Below, one piece after another: positions 58,341-64,000 of a stretch of DNA of 64,000 nucleotides. This DNA is from Paracamarosporium sp. OC-R06-R3. Lineage: Eukaryota > Ascomycota > Dothideomycetes > Pleosporales > Didymosphaeriaceae. Where the stretch lies: NCBI GenBank assembly GCA_019828545.1, contig JACVRA010000121.1, forward strand, positions 2,547-66,546. The letters run 5' to 3'. The position numbers were made by a program, and so were the translations under genes. The notes beneath the pieces are model-generated. The model had not been told where the DNA came from and searched no databases. It worked only from the letters and a program-made list of their open reading frames with translations. Position 1 is the stretch's first letter; each line of letters begins with the position of its first letter.

Positions 58341-60567
58341 ATGAGGACGGCCTTTTGGCTTGGCCGCCAATGTCTCCCTCACGGAATTCGGCGGAGTACG
58401 CTATTCACGACACGGGGCTTATTGCGCCGCTTCACCTCAGGCACCTCGTCCTTCATTCGCAGACGGATCGCAACCCCTCGATTCCCGCGCAATACAATCC
58501 TATGGTCCGGTGCAGGCGCAGCAGCGGCCGGAGGAGCAGCCCTCAGCCCTCTCGCGTTTATAGAGATAAGCAACGATGAAAACATTGGAGACAAGACACA
58601 CGAAGAGGCCATGTTGGAAGTGTCCAGGAAGGAACTAAAGGAGCAGGTACCCGAGGCCATAAAGAACTCGAAGAAGTATCGGAGGGGCATATACTTCTTC
58701 ATCGACCTGTATATCGTCGAACCAATCTGTACCGGCCTTCGCTTCTTACACCTTGTTGTCATTTTCGTCCCAGTGATCATCACGATACCTGCGATATGGC
58801 TTGGCCAGAGGCAGTCAGGCAGGGACAACGAGAGGAGTGGCACGCTGTGGTGGTACGGTTTCTTGGTCACAAGCATGGAACGCGCGGGTGCTGCCTTCAT
58901 AAAGGTGTGTTTCGCCCTGCTGTCCTGCTTTCCAGAGCTGACTGTGTAGCTTGGGCAATGGGCCGCTTCCCGATCAGATATCTTTCCCACCGAGATGTGC
59001 AAGACCATGTCCACACTCCATTCACACGCCCCTGCGCATTCGCTTGAGAAGACGAAGAAGACTGTAGAGGAAGCGTTTGGCGACCGCCGATTCGAAGATA
59101 TCTTTGACGAGTTCGATGAGACGCCACTGGGTGTGGGTGCTATTGCACAAGTGTACAAGGCCAAGCTAAAGCCGGACCTCGCCACACTGCAACAGAATAT
59201 CGAGGAAGAGATTCCCAATCTACGCCAACGGATAAAGAAGAATGTGGACGTCACGCTGAAAGATATACCGCACAGGGTGCCCTCCAGCCACGTCGCAGTC
59301 AAAGTGCTGCATCCGAATGTAGAGCGAGTTGTGCGCCGAGACCTACGCATCATGGGATTTTTTGCTGCTATAATAAATGCTATACCGACTATGGAATGGT
59401 TATCGTTCCCGGATGAGGTTACGCAATTCGGGGAGATGATGAGGCTGCAGCTTGACTTGCGTATTGAAGCTGCTAACCTGACTCTATTCCGTCAACATTT
59501 CAAGGAGCGCAACACCGCCTGGTTCCCGTATCCTTACACAGAATACACGACGCGCAACGTTCTGATCGAAGAATTTGCCCAAGGCATTCCGTTGGAAGAT
59601 TTCTTGCAGAATGGCGGGGGACCTTTCCAGGAGGATATCGCCAACGAAGGTCTTAATGCCTTTCTTACCATGGTGTTAATCGACAATTTCATTCATGCCG
59701 ACTTGCATCCTGGTAACATCATGGTTCGCTTCTATAAACCGCAACAATTGGATGTGGGACTTTTCACTCGTAAAGAAGATCGTATAACCGGCCCAAAAGA
59801 CTCACCAGATGTGACCGAGGAGGTACTCCGGAGACTTCGACCATATAAAAAGGAGCCTCAAGAATGGAACAAGCGTCTTCGGGAGATCGACAATGAGGGC
59901 TACCGGCCTCAGATCATCTTCATCGATACAGGTTTAGTTACTGAGCTTAACGCGACCAACCGAACTAATTTCCTGGATCTCTTCAAAGCGGTAGCCGAAT
60001 TTGACGGCTACAAAGCTGGGCATCTTATGGTCGAGAGGTGCAGACAGCCTGAGGCAGTGATTGATTCCGAAGTCTTCGCACTGCGAATGCAACACCTAGT
60101 CCTTAGTGTCAAGAGCCGAACGTTTGCCCTGGGCAATATTAAGATCGGCGATATTCTCAATGAAGTGTTGTCAATGGTCCGAAGCCACCATGTTCGCCTG
60201 GAGGGCGATTTTGTGAATGTTGTACTAAGCATATTGCTGTTGGAGGGCATCGGCAGGAGCCTTAACCCGAACTTGGATCTGTTTGCAGGGTAGATTTCAC
60301 ACCGAACGCTGCTTTGGCTCTCCTGCTAACATACGTACAGGGCACTTCCTATCCTACGGCAGTTGGGTGCTCAAAGCGGCTCTGCCATGATACGTGGCGG
60401 CGACTTCTCGATGCTAAGGGTCTGGGCCGGCCTTGAAGCTCGCAGCTTTCTTCAAGCATCTGTCGAATCCGTAAGCTGCCCCTACTAGCCGTAAATATGC
60501 TTGTTTTACTAAAAGCTCGTAGGTCGAGAGATGCGTTAAATATGACCAACTTTCACCAAATTTGTAG
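58341..60567 (+). CDS. ABC1/ADCK atypical kinase, ADCK2/Cqd1-like, mitochondrial
   Basis: Four exons (58341-58904, 58950-60289, 60341-60470, 60523-60567) give 692 aa. The N-terminus is basic and hydroxylated (LGRQCLPHGIRRSTLFTTRG), a likely mitochondrial presequence. A membrane pair follows (FLHLVVIFVPVIITIPAIWL). The UbiB signature is AAFIK-LGQWAASRSDIFP. Kinase-like motifs are PLGVGAIAQVYKAKL, VAVKVLHPNVERVVRRDLRIM, FIHADLHPGNIM and IIFIDTGLVTEL. The KxGQ, ADLHPGN and DTG elements define the family. ADCK2-like proteins and yeast Cqd1 control coenzyme Q distribution. If the last intron is retained, the protein ends four residues after SVES. Confidence 0.85.
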
Positions 60568-61200
60568 ATATGTAACAATACCTCTAAGAGAGATTTGCTT
60601 TAGAGCAATTAAGTTCGGGAAGCAACAAACCCGCTACTTGCGCCGTTTACGAACGCTGGAACTGCTGCGTAGGGGAAAAGGCAGTCTCCATTAAGAACCC
60701 AACTACCAATCATTTTGAGGTTTCTGTTTGCTCTACCAATATGAGGGCTCTTTGAGCGTCAATATCTGGGCGTTTTGATCGATGACCAAAGACATACGAG
60801 CTGCGGTATCGCTAAGCAACCTTACTCTACACCATCCAGCGGAAACATTTAAGCCTCGATCTAGTCACGACACGACAAAATCTCCACTTGAAAGTAATCA
60901 CTAAAGTAATACAACGTACACATAGAGATATTAGACACTTTTAGTCTTGATCTTATTTTAAGTAATCGTTCCCGAGTGAGTTAGGTTGGTGCAGGGGCTC
61001 TGCCCGCTACGTCATAGTTAGCTCGCGTCAGCTCAGCAGCGCAAGCAACAGTAACACTTCCCTCCGCCTACATCACACTGATCTCGTTCCTACACTTCTG
61101 TGTATGTAGTTTTTCCGTGACCCTAACTCTGTCACTATATCTTATCTGCACTGATCACCTCATTTCGCACGTCAATTGTTCGATTTTATCTCAATCTAGC
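60568..61200. other. intergenic
   Basis: No gene recognised; kelch gene promoter. Confidence 0.45.
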
Positions 61201-62568
61201 ATGGAACCCGCAGCAGCAGGCGCCCTCTATGCAGCTGAGAACCTTCTCTACAGTGCAGCAGCCTTGGTCAAAGGAATAACTCACCCAACCCTGCCCCTCA
61301 AAGCGAACCTCACGCGTATCAGTTCCGTGCCCCTCCCGCGATCCTCCCATACCCTTTCCGTCGTCAAAGGCCGCGCATACCTGTTCGGAGGCGAGGCGGC
61401 ACCTGGCCAACTTGCGGACAATGACATGCACGTCGTAATCCTTCCCTCTTCTGGGGTCCTTGAAGCAGACTACACCGCTATCAAAGCACGACCAGAAACC
61501 TCCGGCGGTGATGTCCCTTCCCCACGGAAAGGACACTCGAGCGTAGTAATAGGAGATAGCATATATATTTTCGGAGGCGAAGGCGTGCAGGAAGAAAAGG
61601 GTAGGATTTGGGTCTTTCATACGTTACGAAACACTTGGTCATGCCTTGATCCTGCACCAGACACAGCGATGCCTACCCATCGCACTGGTCACGCGGCTGC
61701 GGCAAGTGAATTACCTGGACCAAAAGATGTTGTGTTCCAGGAGCGGACACCGCAGCAACCTGCTGATCCAGCAAAAGTAGTACCAGAGCCTGCTGATGAG
61801 GATACATGGGGAACTATCTTCGTGCTCGGTGGAAGAGAAACAGAATCAGGAGAAGTAGCTAAGGATGCGCTGGCCTTTGATGTGCGAACACGTACGTGGT
61901 CAAATTTGCCTGCACCGGATGGGCTACCAACCGAGGAACCGAGTCTCGCGCTCGTGAGCAATAGTCTGTACCTTGTCGGTGGCAAGACGACAACCGAGAC
62001 GAGTGGTACGGCGACGACGCAGGTCCTTGATGTAATGCCTGTCTGGAAGCACGCCGAGGGTGGGACCACGCCGCTCGCTAGCGGCTGGGCTTGGAATTCG
62101 CTCTCTGTGCCCTCCGTAGCAGATGGTTCGACAAGTCTCACCCCTTCGTCAAGATTCGCGGCGGGACTTGAGGGCGTGACGACGGGACAAGGGAGAAACT
62201 ACCTTCTGCTCTTTGGAGGCTCTTCGCAAGCGCCAGATAACACTACTACTCTTCTCGATGATATATGGGCGTTTCAGCTACCATCTGAGCGCGCCAGTGC
62301 GGCGGTGGCAAAGGACTCTGCACGGGCGAGTTTGAGAAGGGAGACATACGAAGCACACTGGGCTGAGGTAGGGTGCAAGTACACGGATGCAAGAGGTGAG
62401 GAGGTGGTGCAGGACAAGGAAAGTGTGATAAAGGGATTTGGGTCGAGAGGTGGGTTTGCAGCAGCGAAAGGAACAGAGGTTGATGGAGCTAGTGTGGTGG
62501 TTTGGGGTGGGGTGGATGCTGAAGGAAGGGTTTTGGATGATGGTTGGCTGATAACTGCAGAAAGGTAA
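61201..62568 (+). CDS. Kelch-repeat beta-propeller protein
   Basis: A single exon encodes 455 aa from the ATG at 61201. Kelch blades show paired Gly-Gly motifs: GRAYLFGGEAAPG, DSIYIFGGEGVQE, GTIFVLGGRETES, NSLYLVGGKTTTE, NYLLLFGGSSQAP and ASVVVWGGVDAEG. These are separated by aromatic residues (TWSCLDP, TWSNLPAPDG). No other domain or signal peptide is visible. Such proteins are usually cytosolic scaffolds. No specific partner can be named. Confidence 0.85.
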   Translation: MEPAAAGALYAAENLLYSAAALVKGITHPTLPLKANLTRISSVPLPRSSHTLSVVKGRAYLFGGEAAPGQLADNDMHVVILPSSGVLEADYTAIKARPETSGGDVPSPRKGHSSVVIGDSIYIFGGEGVQEEKGRIWVFHTLRNTWSCLDPAPDTAMPTHRTGHAAAASELPGPKDVVFQERTPQQPADPAKVVPEPADEDTWGTIFVLGGRETESGEVAKDALAFDVRTRTWSNLPAPDGLPTEEPSLALVSNSLYLVGGKTTTETSGTATTQVLDVMPVWKHAEGGTTPLASGWAWNSLSVPSVADGSTSLTPSSRFAAGLEGVTTGQGRNYLLLFGGSSQAPDNTTTLLDDIWAFQLPSERASAAVAKDSARASLRRETYEAHWAEVGCKYTDARGEEVVQDKESVIKGFGSRGGFAAAKGTEVDGASVVVWGGVDAEGRVLDDGWLITAER

Positions 62569-62962
62569 TCCTAGCGGTAGGCCTGAGCAGCGTGCCATAC
62601 CTGGAACTGAAGTCTTGCAACACAACAGACATGTAATGAAATCAGCGTACGTAACTAGAGCAAAGACCGTCGAAAAAGAGACCGGTGGTTACACCCCAGT
62701 CCAAAAGATGATGAAGCTGATGAGCTTGTCTGATTGGTATCTTGGAAATGCCCCCGAGGCGCGAATCCTATCCTTCCGATAACGCCGTATATGCATGATT
62801 TAAACGCCATATCCCGTCTTTCCGCGTTAGCTTCCGTAGATGTCCATGCAGGAAATCATGCCCCTCATGCCCGCCTCAACGCCTTGGCCTGTTCTCGTTC
62901 GCTCGCATTATACCTAGCGATTGTTATTAAACGTACTGCTCGAGGGTAGAGATGAGCGTAGC

Positions 62963-63346
62963 TCAACCGGCGCGATCAGTGTGTGACAGTTGCTTGTTAT
63001 GCAGTTCGCGGCGCCAGGTGATGCGGTCTTCTCTGGGCACGTACTTGAGCAGTTTCTCGATGAGGTCGACATGGGTGAGAATCATCCGACGGCAACAATA
63101 GCGTCGGAGCTCCAAAGCATCGATGGCCTCCCTATGAGTGTCGTGTGGTCAGTACTCGGGGGGCGGACAATGGTTGGGAGGGGCGGGCGGCGCATACACG
63201 TCGGACATGCCAGAGTCAAGCTTCTCAAGATACGACTCCCACAGATCGCCTACCACCTGAATGTTGTCAGTTGTTGGTTTCTGGGTGGGGACGAGGATTC
63301 GAGGCGGCACCTTTCCGCAACTGAAACAGCGAATGGGAATGATCAT
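62963..63346 (-). CDS. RPB10: RNA polymerases I/II/III subunit RPABC5 (Rpb10)
   Basis: Three small exons (63346-63311, 63256-63198, 63131-62963) give 87 aa. [31 protein letters not shown] is joined to [20 protein letters not shown] and [10 protein letters not shown]. The zinc ligands are the CxxC at FSCGK and the CC in RRYCCRRM, invariant in Rpb10. Introns of 54 and 66 nt have GTGCCG and GTATGC donors. The C-terminal tail after LLKY ([13 protein letters not shown] onward) is unlike most Rpb10s; a GTACGT at that point could instead be a donor to another short exon. The subunit is shared by all three nuclear RNA polymerases. Confidence 0.88.
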
Positions 63347-63610
63347 GGCGAATACGCGCAGAGAGTTCCTGTGCCGGTCGATGTATCTGTGGCTGCAGGC
63401 ACTGCTCTATGAGAGAGAGTGTGTGTGTCAAGTTCCACTGGCTGTCGTGGCTGCGGTCAAAGAAATTCGACATGACCGCGGTAGAGCCAAGGCCGAAGTA
63501 GCGCAGAGCTTGGGCCATCTCCACCGAAAATTATCTCCAACTTTTGGTGCCTGCTAGCACCGAGAAGTCAACGATCCTTTTCTTCTTGTTTTGTGTTTTA
63601 AGGAGCCAAT

Positions 63611-64000
63611 ATGGCCGACATCGATGGTACTCCGCAGCTGAAGAGGAAGAGAGAAGGTGCCGAGTCGCAGAGGAAGAAGGCGAAAACGGGCAAGATCGCA
63701 AATGGAGAATCAACTCCCTCGAAGAGAAAGGGTGCCGCGCCTGAAGTTAGATCCACACCCAAATCCACCGCGACACCAGAAGCAAACTTTTCCCAAAAGA
63801 AAGGGTCAACACCGCAAAACCCACAGATCAATGGAACCTCCGCGAACCCCACGCCGTCAAGCTCGCGAAAGAAAGACCACAACGCTTCTGATACGGATGT
63901 CTCGAAACAATTAGGCCAGCAAGAGAACGGCACAGTGATCCAAGGCCAGAAAGAGCTTGTTCCAATAGCCACCGATGATAGCCAGACTTTGGCAGGGTCA
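63611..64000 (+). CDS. N-terminus of a basic nuclear protein (cut by window end)
   Basis: An open frame from the ATG at 63611 runs to the window edge without a stop (130 codons). It is rich in Lys, Ser, Thr and Pro, with nuclear-localisation-like clusters LKRKREG, QRKKAKTGK, PSKRKG and SSRKKDHN. No folded domain is reached. Such N-termini are common in nucleolar ribosome-biogenesis factors, but the family cannot be named from this part. It is divergent from RPB10 across 264 bases. Confidence 0.6.
   Translation, partial: MADIDGTPQLKRKREGAESQRKKAKTGKIANGESTPSKRKGAAPEVRSTPKSTATPEANFSQKKGSTPQNPQINGTSANPTPSSSRKKDHNASDTDVSKQLGQQENGTVIQGQKELVPIATDDSQTLAGS

Overview
The window looks like nuclear DNA of a filamentous ascomycete (Pezizomycotina; Dothideomycetes, probably Pleosporales, is my inference). 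Genes are dense, with one to five short introns of about 47-70 nt carrying GT...CTAAC/CTGAC...AG signals. Intergenic spaces run from a few dozen to a few thousand bases. Repeats carry the C-to-T decay typical of repeat-induced point mutation (RIP). Gene models were spliced by hand; exon sums are in frame for every multi-exon call. LAYOUT. 1-2300 is transposon debris: an extremely AT-rich Ty3/gypsy integrase-chromodomain fossil, a probable LTR and the tail of a pogo/Fot1-type transposase. 2384-14857 holds housekeeping genes: a Vip1-like RRM protein with a spliced-on metallothionein-like tail, an FGGY D-ribulokinase-type kinase, EMC10, an RRM protein, SFH5, a cytochrome b2-type dehydrogenase and a Rab GTPase. 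15783-31710 is a complete N-acetylglucosamine (GlcNAc) catabolic cluster of six genes: deacetylase (dac1), GH3-GNAT protein (nag3), Ndt80-like regulator (ron1), hexokinase-like GlcNAc kinase (hxk3), GlcNAc transporter (ngt1) and GlcN6P deaminase (dam1). Together they would import GlcNAc, phosphorylate it, deacetylate it and deaminate it to fructose-6-phosphate, with RON1 as the in-cluster regulator. 32365-42322 carries a TMEM135-like membrane protein, a decayed unknown gene, MED27, an unknown small protein and the nucleoporin NIC96. 43069-48889 is more accessory in character: a PARG-type macrodomain protein, an AflR-like Zn2Cys6 factor, an alpha/beta hydrolase and a capsule-type glycosyltransferase. 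49091-64000 holds a secreted 5'-nucleotidase-like metallophosphatase, the Ran exchange factor RCC1, an F-box protein, an unknown protein divergent from a Baeyer-Villiger monooxygenase, an ADCK2/Cqd1-like kinase, a kelch protein, RPB10 in three small exons, and the start of a basic nuclear protein cut by the window edge. The most interesting signals are the RRM-metallothionein fusion, the GlcNAc cluster with a GH3 enzyme lacking canonical NagZ catalytic residues, a 7-nt microexon in nag3, a dam1 start codon that is split by an intron, and several introns whose retention would change the protein cleanly (vip1, EMC10, NIC96, RCC1).
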